This document shows positions 41,994 through 51,009 of a stretch of DNA of 64,000 nt, piece after piece. The translations under genes were made by a program, and so were the position numbers. The DNA comes from Blautia obeum ATCC 29174 (GTDB lineage: Bacteria > Bacillota > Clostridia > Lachnospirales > Lachnospiraceae). The stretch is taken from the NCBI RefSeq assembly GCF_025147765.1, contig NZ_CP102265.1, positions 1,613,001-1,677,000 on the forward strand. The letters run 5' to 3'. The notes below the pieces were generated by a model. It saw only the letters and a list, made by a program, of their open reading frames with translations, did no database searches and was not told the DNA's origin. The stretch's first letter is position 1. Each line of letters opens with the position of its first letter.

Positions 41994-42517
41994 TGAGCCT
42001 CCAACTGATTTTTGTTGTTGAAACAAATAAAACATGTAAATCGGACTGGATTTATATCAAAGATACGATTGATTATTTTTTTGAGTATGATCGAACAGCA
42101 ATTAAACTCACTCCAGTCTATATGGATGGAAAGGGAAAATACAAAAATAAAGAAAAAGAAATTTCAAAAAATATTGCTGCATATAAGGCGGGAGGAAAAG
42201 GACGACAGACGAAAGTAATCTATTGTTTTGATTGTGACGATTACAATACAAAACAGGAGGATGCCTTTTTTTTGGAAAAAGTGAGACAGTATTGTGCAGA
42301 GCAAAAATATGATTTTGTCTGGTTTTGTAAAGATATCGAGCGTGTTTATACGGGCAAAAAAGTAAATGCTGTTGATAAAAAGAAGAAATCGGAGGAATTT
42401 AAGAAAAAGAAACAAATTTCTGAAGTGAAAGTGGATAAACTGTCAGCAGCAGAATATCAGGAGAATACAAGTAATATATTAAGGATTTTGGAGCAGTATT
42501 TGGATATGAAGAGGTGA
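41993..42517 (+). CDS. Small RloB/TOPRIM-like partner protein
   Basis: 174 residues. An early Glu in FVVETNKTCKSDWIYIK and the acidic motif VIYCFDCDDYNTK (near 75-87) are placed as in TOPRIM or RloB (AbiLii) domains. The C-terminus is Lys-rich with a coiled-coil-like stretch. It is coupled to the ATPase gene by a 1-nt overlap, implying a fixed stoichiometry complex. Nuclease or tRNA-targeting activity is only suggested by family analogy. Similarity to RloB is judged by motif spacing and is moderate. Confidence 0.65.
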   Translation: MSLQLIFVVETNKTCKSDWIYIKDTIDYFFEYDRTAIKLTPVYMDGKGKYKNKEKEISKNIAAYKAGGKGRQTKVIYCFDCDDYNTKQEDAFFLEKVRQYCAEQKYDFVWFCKDIERVYTGKKVNAVDKKKKSEEFKKKKQISEVKVDKLSAAEYQENTSNILRILEQYLDMKR

Positions 42518-42530
42518 GATGAAGTGATAA

Positions 42531-42597
42531 GCTCTCTTATATTTTGAACGGAGCATCTGATAGATGCTGGAGATTCAGAGTATAGGAGAGTTTTTCT
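42531..42597 (+). terminator. Terminator after ATPase/RloB-like pair
   Basis: CTCTCTTATA pairs with TATAGGAGAG (42581-42590, one G-U), with an inner AGCATCT/AGATGCT hairpin, followed by TTTTTCT. Confidence 0.75.
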
Positions 42598-42732
42598 ATA
42601 ATTGAAATACATTCAGAATATCGATATAAAGTTTCAACATGATGGAATATATTTAATGGAATATAACATAGATTAGTGATATGCTTTATAAAATAATTAA
42701 TACATATGAAATTCTTTGTCGGGAGGAAAAGT

Positions 42733-45700
42733 ATGAGAGAAAAGGTGCTTAATGTAATTGGTAATAATCTGGAAACTGTAATTAAAGAAGATTTAAAAAA
42801 TATTGTCACAAATAAAAAAATGGAAAAAGAATTTCTAGAATGTGGAGATTTTATAGGAACGTACGAGAATTCTTTTGACAATGCGCTTTTAGAAACATTC
42901 TCGAGAGAAAATTTACAAGTAATTTATAGAAAATTGAAAGGGGTAAATGGATATGAATATATTGAAAAATTGAAACTATTTCTTGAAAAACTATGTGAGG
43001 AATATCAAGTAGAGGGCAGGGATTATTTTATTGAACAGTTTATAAATATGTTTAAAGATTGCATTTATAGAAATGATAGAACATTAGCACAGGAAATTTT
43101 TTCGGCAGATTTTAGAGTGGATATGAATCAGAATTTTGCAATTGCACGTGAAAGGATAGATCTTCTTAATAGTAAAGTAGATTTATTGTTTGTGTCGATG
43201 AATAAGGATTCATACAATAATGCGCAAATTCCATTGCCTGATAACAGGGAAATGCTGAACAATGAAGAACAAAACTTGCTGGAATGGAAATTGATTCATC
43301 CGAAGAGAGATGATTCTAAGGATAATATAAAGGAAAGAGTAAAGTATTTAACTGTTTTATGGAAAAAAGAACGACAAGCTGTTCCTGGGTGGTATGTGAT
43401 TCCTAAAAATAAGAGAAAGGAACTGGAATTATATACACGAGAATATGAATATATTTATAATGAAGATATTCTTTCTTTTAGAGAATTATTTGAATTTGCG
43501 CATGAAGTGATATGGCGATTTGAAATGGGGTTTATGAAATATTCTATGAAAATGCAGAATAGAATACATGAGATTTGGATGTGTGCCAGTGAAAAGAATG
43601 ATTTTTTGAATAATACAGAAGTAAAAGGAAAGTATTTTTTTATAGGACAAGTACTTTTGCGTATGTATAGAGAAAACATGATGGATGAATTATGGCATTT
43701 GATATATGAAAAGTTAGAAAAATGTTCTGGATATATAGATACAGGTAGGGATGAATTGTACCTTGAAAAAATCAAGTATTCATTTATGAAAATGAACATA
43801 TCAGAAGTGTGCATATTATTAAATGATAGATCTAGAATCAATGAAAAATCTTATAGTGTGCGAATGCAGATAGTTGGATTAAAAGCTGAATGCGGAATGT
43901 TAGATGATGCGGTGAAAGAATTGAATTTTTTGGAGAGTGCACTGGAAACAGAGATAGAGAAAGAGAAAAAAAATTCTAAACAAAAGGCAGGAATGGTCTA
44001 TTATTCTTCTATTTTAGCTTGTAGTTATTTTTTACACAGATTTATATATCAGGCAATAAATCTACAAACACGTGATGAAACATTTAACAAACTAACGAAT
44101 AAGGTTATGTTATATCAGCAGTACTTCGATTATGAGAAAGAAAGAGATGAATTTTATAAGGATTTATTTAGAGAACAGAAGAAAATGCGAAAAAAAACGC
44201 CTTTCGAATTAGGAAGAATAAATAGGATAATTTGTCAAGGAGGTAGGGTGCCGGGAAGTGGATATCAGTTTTATAGAATGTTGGATCGAACAGCGATACC
44301 CCTGCATATGAGATGGGTTCGATTGCTTGATGCAGATGAGTCGGATTTTATACTGAATTTAATAGATGATCATCCATATATTGGATGGTATATGTTGCTT
44401 AGATTGGGTGAGAGTGACACAACAAAAGCAACATTAACGCGGAGAGAATGTATAGAAATTATTAGAAAAGATGGAAGTTATGCACGAAACATATTTTCTT
44501 ATGTATATAAAGCTGTGGATATAACTGTTGGTAATATCCAAGAAAAAGCAGATAGTATTTTTGGAACTGCATATGAACATATACTTTTAAATGGATTGGA
44601 GATTTTACGTAGATTTGCGTCAATAGCAAATATAACTGAACAGAAGAAATTAGTAGTATTGATGATAAAGATTATTGATGCAGATGTGGTTAGGAGATTC
44701 AGAGTACTTAATGACTGGATAAGACAAGTTATGAATGTGCTTGATGAACGTGTGAAAATTTCTATGCTGAATGAATTATTACAATGTTCGGGAAGAAAAA
44801 GAGCGACGTGGCATAATGAACCTGAAGTAGATCCGTTTGATGTGTTTACATGTAAAACGGTAGCAATAAATGATTACCAAAAAATAGAATTAGAGCCATG
44901 CTGGGTAAATTCTATGTTGGATAGTTGTCTAAGTGATGAACAGCAAAGAATGCATTATATACCAAGATTGGGAAAACTTGCCGAAGTTGGGATGCTGACA
45001 TCAGAACAAAGTAAAAAATTTGGTGAGGTTTTATGGGAGAATATGGGAAAAAATGATTTTCCGTTAAAAGACACATATTATTTATGTACATATTTAAAAT
45101 GGCCATATCCTGAAAATATAGATTTAGAAGCAAGAATAAAGAAAAGCATTTTGTCAGAAGCAGCTTTTGAGAAAATAAGAAAAGAAACATTATTATCTAT
45201 TATACCAGATGTAAATAGAATGTTTTGGGAAATCAGAAATATCAATGATGAACGGACAGATTTCTGGAAAGAGACGGAATTGAAATTTTTGATAAAGGAA
45301 TTAAGGAAATGCTGGATAACATTGAAAAATGAATATGAAATAAAATCGCACAAAAGTTTTTATGAAGATGAATTTAAAGAGGAAACAAGAGCATTAATAA
45401 ATGTATTTTCTTCTTTTGAAAGGAATGCGATGCAGAGACTAGATGAAGTGGAAAAAAAGAAAATATTTCAAATGATTGATGAGATGGAAAAATATGATAT
45501 TCCCTGTATTGAATTGCATGTATTAGCTGCTCCGGATGATGAAATAAAAAATATAGTAGAAAGTATAATAGAAGGATTTAAATCTGCACATTCAGATATT
45601 GAAACATCTGCAATGTGTGCGGTTAGAGTTCTCCTAATGTCGGATGTAGAAGAAAAATATATAAATCAGATATGTAATGAAATGCTTATACTTTGTAGAT

Positions 45701-46041
45701 TTCGAAAGGAACCAGGATTATCAGACTACTTGATTGCATTATATAATACAATGTATCTTCATAAATTGAAATTAAATAAAAAAACAATAAAATTGATGAG
45801 CGCTGCGTTGACCGAGTTGGCGGAGTGGTCAGATTATTCAAATCTCGATGAAGATGTGGAAGAAAAAATAAAAAATATTATTGATATCAGAAAGAATAGT
45901 GCAGGCCTTGCTAATCAACTATATTTATATGAAGAAGGAGAAAATATTGAACATTCAAAAGGTGCATTAATCTGGAAAGAGATATGTCGAGGTGAAAAAT
46001 CCTGTGTTGAATTTTCAGAGGTGAAAAACAATTGGTATTGA
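42733..46041 (+). CDS. Large predicted alpha-helical protein of unknown function (1102 residues)
   Basis: The start is ATG 42733, preceded at 7 nt by GGGAGG; ATG 42706 lies upstream of this RBS. The protein is acidic-basic mixed, Lys/Glu-rich, predicted almost wholly helical, with no signal peptide, membrane segment, Walker motif or recognisable catalytic site. Residues about 20-120 (LLETFSRENLQVIYRKLKG and following) resemble small helical domains at the N-termini of bacterial NACHT/TPR-type defence proteins. The middle and end look like degenerate TPR/HEAT repeats. It is flanked by the ATPase pair and a nuclease-type pseudogene. A scaffold or sensor in defence is a guess. Confidence 0.7.
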   Translation: MREKVLNVIGNNLETVIKEDLKNIVTNKKMEKEFLECGDFIGTYENSFDNALLETFSRENLQVIYRKLKGVNGYEYIEKLKLFLEKLCEEYQVEGRDYFIEQFINMFKDCIYRNDRTLAQEIFSADFRVDMNQNFAIARERIDLLNSKVDLLFVSMNKDSYNNAQIPLPDNREMLNNEEQNLLEWKLIHPKRDDSKDNIKERVKYLTVLWKKERQAVPGWYVIPKNKRKELELYTREYEYIYNEDILSFRELFEFAHEVIWRFEMGFMKYSMKMQNRIHEIWMCASEKNDFLNNTEVKGKYFFIGQVLLRMYRENMMDELWHLIYEKLEKCSGYIDTGRDELYLEKIKYSFMKMNISEVCILLNDRSRINEKSYSVRMQIVGLKAECGMLDDAVKELNFLESALETEIEKEKKNSKQKAGMVYYSSILACSYFLHRFIYQAINLQTRDETFNKLTNKVMLYQQYFDYEKERDEFYKDLFREQKKMRKKTPFELGRINRIICQGGRVPGSGYQFYRMLDRTAIPLHMRWVRLLDADESDFILNLIDDHPYIGWYMLLRLGESDTTKATLTRRECIEIIRKDGSYARNIFSYVYKAVDITVGNIQEKADSIFGTAYEHILLNGLEILRRFASIANITEQKKLVVLMIKIIDADVVRRFRVLNDWIRQVMNVLDERVKISMLNELLQCSGRKRATWHNEPEVDPFDVFTCKTVAINDYQKIELEPCWVNSMLDSCLSDEQQRMHYIPRLGKLAEVGMLTSEQSKKFGEVLWENMGKNDFPLKDTYYLCTYLKWPYPENIDLEARIKKSILSEAAFEKIRKETLLSIIPDVNRMFWEIRNINDERTDFWKETELKFLIKELRKCWITLKNEYEIKSHKSFYEDEFKEETRALINVFSSFERNAMQRLDEVEKKKIFQMIDEMEKYDIPCIELHVLAAPDDEIKNIVESIIEGFKSAHSDIETSAMCAVRVLLMSDVEEKYINQICNEMLILCRFRKEPGLSDYLIALYNTMYLHKLKLNKKTIKLMSAALTELAEWSDYSNLDEDVEEKIKNIIDIRKNSAGLANQLYLYEEGENIEHSKGALIWKEICRGEKSCVEFSEVKNNWY

Positions 46042-46176
46042 ATGAAAGGAGAAAAGAAAGATTAAAATAAAAATTATTATTAAAATTATTGAGAAACATA
46101 ATATGTTGGATTTTTGAAAGGATATATAGTAAGATATAAGAAATATATTTTCACAGGTGTAAGAGGTGAGATGTGA

Positions 46177-47767
46177 ATGGGAAATTACCTGAATCCGGGG
46201 AGTCAGGCATTCCAGATGATTTTGGAATCGGAGATTTTTGTTGACAAAAGTGCTTTAATTGCGGTGACCAAACAGATATGCGCGCACGATGCAGCGATAT
46301 ATGTGTGTGAGTCGTCCGAGAAGATTTGGTAAATCAACAGCGGCAGACATGCTGGCAGCATACTACGGGCGAAATGAAGATACATCAGTTTTATTCGAAA
46401 AATTGAAAATCAGTCAGGAACAATCATACCAGAAACATTTAAATAAATATGATGTGATTAAAATTAATATGCAGGAATTTTTGAGCATGAGTGAGAGCGT
46501 TGAGGATATGTTGAGTATTCTGCAAATGAGATTGATTAAAGATTTAAAAAGTGCTTATCCGGAGGTTGTCAGCAGTGACCGTCTTATATTTGCCATGCAG
46601 GATGTTTTTGCAGAGACAAAATGTCAGTTTGTTATATTGATTGACGAATGGGACTGCCTTTTTCGAGAATATAAGCAGGATAAAGAAGTACAGAAAAAAT
46701 ATCTGGACTTTCTCAGAATGTGGCTGAAGAATAAAGAATATGTTGCGCTTGCTTATATGACAGGAATCCTTCCGATTAAGAAATATGGTTCACATTCTGC
46801 ATTAAATATGTTTTCTGAGTACTCTATGCTTAACCCACGTGAAATGGCAGAGTTTTTCGGATTTACGGAAAAAGAAGTTCAGGAGCTTTGCAGCAAATAT
46901 GACAGAAGTTTTGAGGAAACAAAAGCATGGTATAATGGATATGAGTTATCTGTTGTGGAAGCACAGAAACTAAAAGTTTATGCGATGTATAATCCAAAAT
47001 CTGTAGTAGATGCCATGCTCAGTGGGATTTTTGACAATTATTGGAACCAGACAGAGACGTACGAAGCATTAAAGGCATATATATGTATGAATTTTGATGG
47101 ACTCAAAGACTCTGTTATAAAAATATTGGCAGGTGATCGGGTACAGATCAATACAGGTACGTTTTCAAATGATATGACATCATTTCAAAGCAGAGATGAT
47201 ATATTGACTTTGCTTGTGCATTTAGGATATCTCAGTTATCATTGGCCGGATAAAATAGTCGCAATTCCTAATAAGGAAGTATCTCAGGAATATGTCAATG
47301 CTATCAGTACGATGGATTGGAATGAGGTTATTCATTCAGTAGAAGCTTCCAGAAAATTGCTTTAGGATTTATGGAGTATGAATGCGGATGCTGTTGCAGA
47401 TGGAATAGACCGGGCACATCGAGAAATTTCAATATTACAGTATAATGATGAAAATTCTCTGAGTTGTACGATTAACCTTGCCTTTTATTTTGCAAGGGAA
47501 TATTACACAATTATAAGAGAATTGCCAACAGGAAAAGGATTTGAGGATATCTGTTTTGTGCCAAGAAAACTTCATGCAGATAAACCGGCAGCGGTAATCG
47601 AGTTAAAATGGGACAAAGATGCAGAAGGAGCTATTGCACAGATAAAAGAGAAACGATACGCAGAAGCATTGAAAGAGTATCACGGAAACCTGCTCCTCGC
47701 GGGAATTAATTATGATAGAAAAACGAAAAAATACAGTTGTGTGATAGAAAAGTATGAGATGATATAA
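46177..47767 (+). pseudogene. AAA-ATPase/PD-(D/E)XK gene with frameshift and nonsense mutation
   Basis: The gene starts normally at ATG 46177 (MGNYLNPGSQAFQMILESE). It shifts frame near 46266-46289, before the Walker A-like CVSRPRRFGKSTAADML, then runs to TAG at 47363-47365 and continues in the same frame (DLWSMNADAVADGIDRAHRE) to 47767. Family members have a Gln codon where TAG stands, so CAG to TAG is the simplest cause. The frameshift fits loss of one AT from an ATAT run. The C-terminal PD-(D/E)XK domain (FAREYYTIIRELPTGKGFED, AVIELKWDKDAEGAI) is preserved. It is non-functional unless recoded. Confidence 0.9.
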
Positions 47768-47770
47768 AAA

Positions 47771-47816
47771 TACCACCGGTTAGTCAGCGTATGGAGATGA
47801 CTGACAGGTGGTGTTT
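47771..47816 (+). terminator. Terminator after AAA/PD-(D/E)XK pseudogene
   Basis: ACCACC (47772-47777) with GGTGGT (47807-47812), and inside it GTTAGTCA (47779-47786) with TGACTGAC (47798-47805, one G-U), followed by TTTT. Confidence 0.75.
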
Positions 47817-47832
47817 TACAGGAGAACAAAAG

Positions 47833-49929
47833 ATGGAAGAGAAAAATACAGACAAACTTTTGTTTCCGCTATCTTATGATGCGGATTTGAAAGAAACGGA
47901 CGATTTAAAAATATACTATCAATATTTGGATGAAGCATTTGCTGAGCCGCGTATATGCAACATGGCGGTATCTGGCAGTCATGGAATCGGTAAGAGTAGT
48001 ATTTTGCATTCGTATGATAAGAAACGACAGCAAAGACGGGACGAAGAGAAGAATGCTTTTGAAAAATGGATTTTCAAAATACCGGTTTTGAGAAAATGTA
48101 AAAAACATAAACGGCAAAAACAGACAGAGCCTCATTTTTTATATGTTTCGCTGGGAAAATACATAAATGATGACACTGAGAAAGAATCAGAAGAGAAGAA
48201 TATTATCGAACGACGGATTCTTCTTCAGATTTATGCTCGCTTTCATAAGAGAGATATTGAAGCAGGAAGATTTGATATGATTCAGGAGCCGAGTTGCTTT
48301 GGAAGGCTTAACGCCAATCTGGGCGGATTGCTGATATTAATGATATTGTTACTAATCTTTTACCAGCCTTTGGGAAGTTTGATAAAATCAGTTGTGGGCA
48401 AAAGTTGTCTGTTATTAAAATGGAAAACTCAAATTCATATTTTCCTCTATCTGATTGTATTTGTAGCAGTCGTAGTGATTGGCCGACATTTGATTTATTA
48501 TATGCTGACACAGATGCGCCTGAAAAATATAGCTGTGAAATCAGACAACACAGAAATTGATATCGAAAGAAGTGCATGTGAGGATTATCTGGATCTATAT
48601 GCGACGGAACTTATTTACTGTCTGGAACAAATTGCGGATAAAGTAGACCGAACAGTAGTGTTTGAGGATATGGACCGTTTGAACCAGAAGGACTGTATAG
48701 AGATTTTCTCACGTTTAAGGGAAATCAATTATATGCTCAATCAGAGACTACAGGGGGAAAAATATGTTCGTTTTATATATGTGATTAAGGATGAGGTTCT
48801 GAATGAGCTGCAGCATGCGAAGTTTTTTGATTATATTCTTCCAATAGTTCCAGGAATGAATAAAAGAAGCTCCGAAGATATCTTCCGGGAAAATCTTAAG
48901 AAAGTAAATAAAAAACTTAGAGAGCTTTACGGAGAAGCTTATGAGGAAGCTTATGGGGAGATACTTATTAATACAATTTTGTTTTATACTGAACGTTCGG
49001 CAGAAAAAAGTCTGGTTTATATGGCAGCCCCATATATAAAAGACTATCGTATGCAATATGCGATTTTGAATGACTATGGTTTATTCTTTGGATTATATTA
49101 TAAAAATAATATTAAAAGGCTTAAAGTAAGTAAATTTAAGGATATGGCTGAACAGATATTAGCATTAGCTATATATAAAAATATTTGGCCTCAGTATTAT
49201 GGAAAGGTAACATCGGGAGAAAGCATTGAACTTTTTCCTACTAATGTGGCAAAAAATAAAAAACTTGCGGAAGTACTGGTTGACTCACGATATCAATTTT
49301 TGACATATGAAAATTTGTGTTATTTAGGATACAGCCGAGACAAATTGATTTATAATATAACGAACTATATTAAGGGAGGAAAAGTATATCGCAATCAGAT
49401 TGAGGTGATAAGTTCATTTCCGGGTGATGAAGTGCATGTTGCGGCAATTAATGAGTTTGTGGATTTGGAAATACCCAAAAATGAAACTGACAGTAACATT
49501 GAGGAAATTTCAAGATTGTTGGCAGAGATTGTACGATATTATGTGAGATGTGATAGAGTTTTTGAAAGTAGGGTGTTAGATAAAAGAGATATTCATTTAT
49601 GTTTAAGAACGTTAACTTTTTTAGATGAAGAGGAATGGTGTGAATATATAAATAAGGTTAAAAATGAGGTTTATTGGTTGTTGGATCCGGAAGCAGGTGA
49701 TATATTTGATGTATTTAAAAATTGTTTGAATGTCGAATTTATTGCAACCAGAACTGACTGGACCGAAAAAGAAATTGAAATCTTCGTCTATGGAACTAAC
49801 GATACTGAAAAATATAAAGGGATTCGTTTACATGCAAAAGATTTCGATGGAAAGCCGATGGTGATTGACTTGGAGGAGAGTATACGTCAGAGAAAAATCC
49901 AGAAAGTTGTTCCAAATATAACAGCATAG
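47833..49929 (+). CDS. YobI/KAP-like membrane P-loop NTPase
   Basis: 698 residues from ATG 47833 (GGAG 8 nt upstream). Walker A is VSGSHGIGKSSIL (near 45-55), two hydrophobic helices lie near 158-180 and 200-220 inside the NTPase domain, and Walker B-like VVFEDMDRLNQKD is near 278. This is the KAP/YobI arrangement: a STAND-like NTPase with two membrane segments inserted. YobI proteins are often longer (over 1000 residues), so the C-terminus may be shortened. An overlapping frame stays open downstream. Such NTPases occur in phage-defence islands, but the role here is unknown. Confidence 0.75.
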   Translation: MEEKNTDKLLFPLSYDADLKETDDLKIYYQYLDEAFAEPRICNMAVSGSHGIGKSSILHSYDKKRQQRRDEEKNAFEKWIFKIPVLRKCKKHKRQKQTEPHFLYVSLGKYINDDTEKESEEKNIIERRILLQIYARFHKRDIEAGRFDMIQEPSCFGRLNANLGGLLILMILLLIFYQPLGSLIKSVVGKSCLLLKWKTQIHIFLYLIVFVAVVVIGRHLIYYMLTQMRLKNIAVKSDNTEIDIERSACEDYLDLYATELIYCLEQIADKVDRTVVFEDMDRLNQKDCIEIFSRLREINYMLNQRLQGEKYVRFIYVIKDEVLNELQHAKFFDYILPIVPGMNKRSSEDIFRENLKKVNKKLRELYGEAYEEAYGEILINTILFYTERSAEKSLVYMAAPYIKDYRMQYAILNDYGLFFGLYYKNNIKRLKVSKFKDMAEQILALAIYKNIWPQYYGKVTSGESIELFPTNVAKNKKLAEVLVDSRYQFLTYENLCYLGYSRDKLIYNITNYIKGGKVYRNQIEVISSFPGDEVHVAAINEFVDLEIPKNETDSNIEEISRLLAEIVRYYVRCDRVFESRVLDKRDIHLCLRTLTFLDEEEWCEYINKVKNEVYWLLDPEAGDIFDVFKNCLNVEFIATRTDWTEKEIEIFVYGTNDTEKYKGIRLHAKDFDGKPMVIDLEESIRQRKIQKVVPNITA

Positions 49930-50402
49930 AATTACTTTCAGATGTTATATTTGAATTAAATGAATTACCAGATAATTACAATGATATTGCAGATAGCATA
50001 TTAGTTCCAATGGCAAGAGACTCTTTGTTAAATTCTTTGGATGACATTTTGGTTACTATGGGATATAACAAAATGGGATTGGCGAAGAAAATGCAGTAAT
50101 TTAAGCAGATCGGTGATGAAATTACCTATAAGACTAATGGAGATCTTGAAGTAAAAGTTAAGATTGATGCTGCAAAAGAAAAGAAAGCAGAAGATCTGCT
50201 TCTGATGCTGGTTGATCCGGAAACAGGAAAAGTTGTATTTATCACAATTGATGAAATTGACCCTGTAACAGGTGAACTTAAAGTTATACTTCCATTCCTT
50301 GGAGCAATCACACTTCTTGATAAAAGCGCTGTAGATGAAAATGAAATTGAAACACAGACTACAGATGCAGGAGCTGCAGATACTGAAACAGCTGCAGAAT
50401 AA
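49930..50402 (+). pseudogene. Gene remnant at right edge of accessory island
   Basis: No complete gene is visible. One frame is open from before 49930 (NSIELLSDVIFELNELPDNY) to TAA at 50097-50099 and continues in the same frame to TAA at 50400-50402 (DLLLMLVDPETGKVVFITID, VTGELKVILPFLGAITLLDK). The part after 50100 has chromosomal base composition, the part before it island composition. It may be the 3' end of a resident gene truncated by the island, fused to a short island frame. The product is not recognised. Confidence 0.5.
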
Positions 50403-50419
50403 TGTGAAGGGATACTTGT

Positions 50420-50728
50420 ATGTCACAGCATAAACACAGACATAGAAAGAGCTTTTTGTCTTCGGCAGGATATTATATTCTGGTTGTCATTCTGATTGTA
50501 TGCCTGGCAATGATGGTGAAGGTAAACAGATCCAAAAGAGCTGAGCGTGATGATTATAAGGCGACTCTTTCAAAACAGGAGACGGTAGAAGATCTTGGAA
50601 ATATTACAATTACAAAGCCAACCGATGCACCGGAGGATGCGGTAGTCAGAAATACAGAAGACAATACCGGAGAAGACGGTTCAGAAGAAGGCAGTGAGCA
50701 GACCCCGGCAGAGGATAAAACGGAATAG
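50420..50728 (+). CDS. Small single-pass membrane protein
   Basis: 102 residues. A basic N-terminus (SQHKHRHRKSFLSS) leads into one hydrophobic helix (about 17-35), then a charged, acidic tail rich in Glu, Thr and Asp with no fixed domain. Topology is probably N-in with the tail outside, or a signal anchor. No named family is recognised. The RBS is GAAGGGA. It follows the gene remnant by 17 nt and may be its former operon partner. Confidence 0.65.
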   Translation: MSQHKHRHRKSFLSSAGYYILVVILIVCLAMMVKVNRSKRAERDDYKATLSKQETVEDLGNITITKPTDAPEDAVVRNTEDNTGEDGSEEGSEQTPAEDKTE

Positions 50729-50754
50729 CTGTTGGTGAATGATTATTTATGATA

Positions 50755-50785
50755 AGAGAAAGTCGAGAGGCTTTCTCTTTTTTTT
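50755..50785. terminator. Terminator between small membrane-protein genes
   Basis: AGAGAAAG (50755-50762) with CTTTCTCT (50771-50778), followed by a T7 tract. It lies between convergent small genes. Confidence 0.88.
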
Positions 50786-50943
50786 CAGGTTTTCCGCTTT
50801 TTATCTTTCATCCACATCTGGATATATTCCATCTGTTCCTGGTCGGATATTTCCTGTGATCCGGGGTCATTTCCGGCGGCGAGGCAGCAGAAGAGCACAA
50901 ATGCCTGCAGGCAGAAAAACACAATAAGTGCTACAATGATCAA
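50785..50943 (-). CDS. 52-residue membrane microprotein, TTG start
   Basis: On the minus strand a strong RBS (AAAGGGGGTG) lies 6-8 nt before TTG at 50943-50941. The product begins with one hydrophobic helix (LIIVALIVFFCLQAFVLF), a Cys-Cys pair near its end, and a polar tail SDQEQMEYIQMWMKDKKRKT. I do not recognise a named family. Its proper RBS, clean membrane helix and position between a shared terminator and a divergent protease gene support a real gene. Confidence 0.72.
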   Translation of the reverse strand: MIIVALIVFFCLQAFVLFCCLAAGNDPGSQEISDQEQMEYIQMWMKDKKRKT

Positions 50944-51009
50944 ATTCCGCACCCCCTTTCACTGAAACTGGAATATATTAATATAGAAACCTTTATCTGG
51001 AGTATATGC

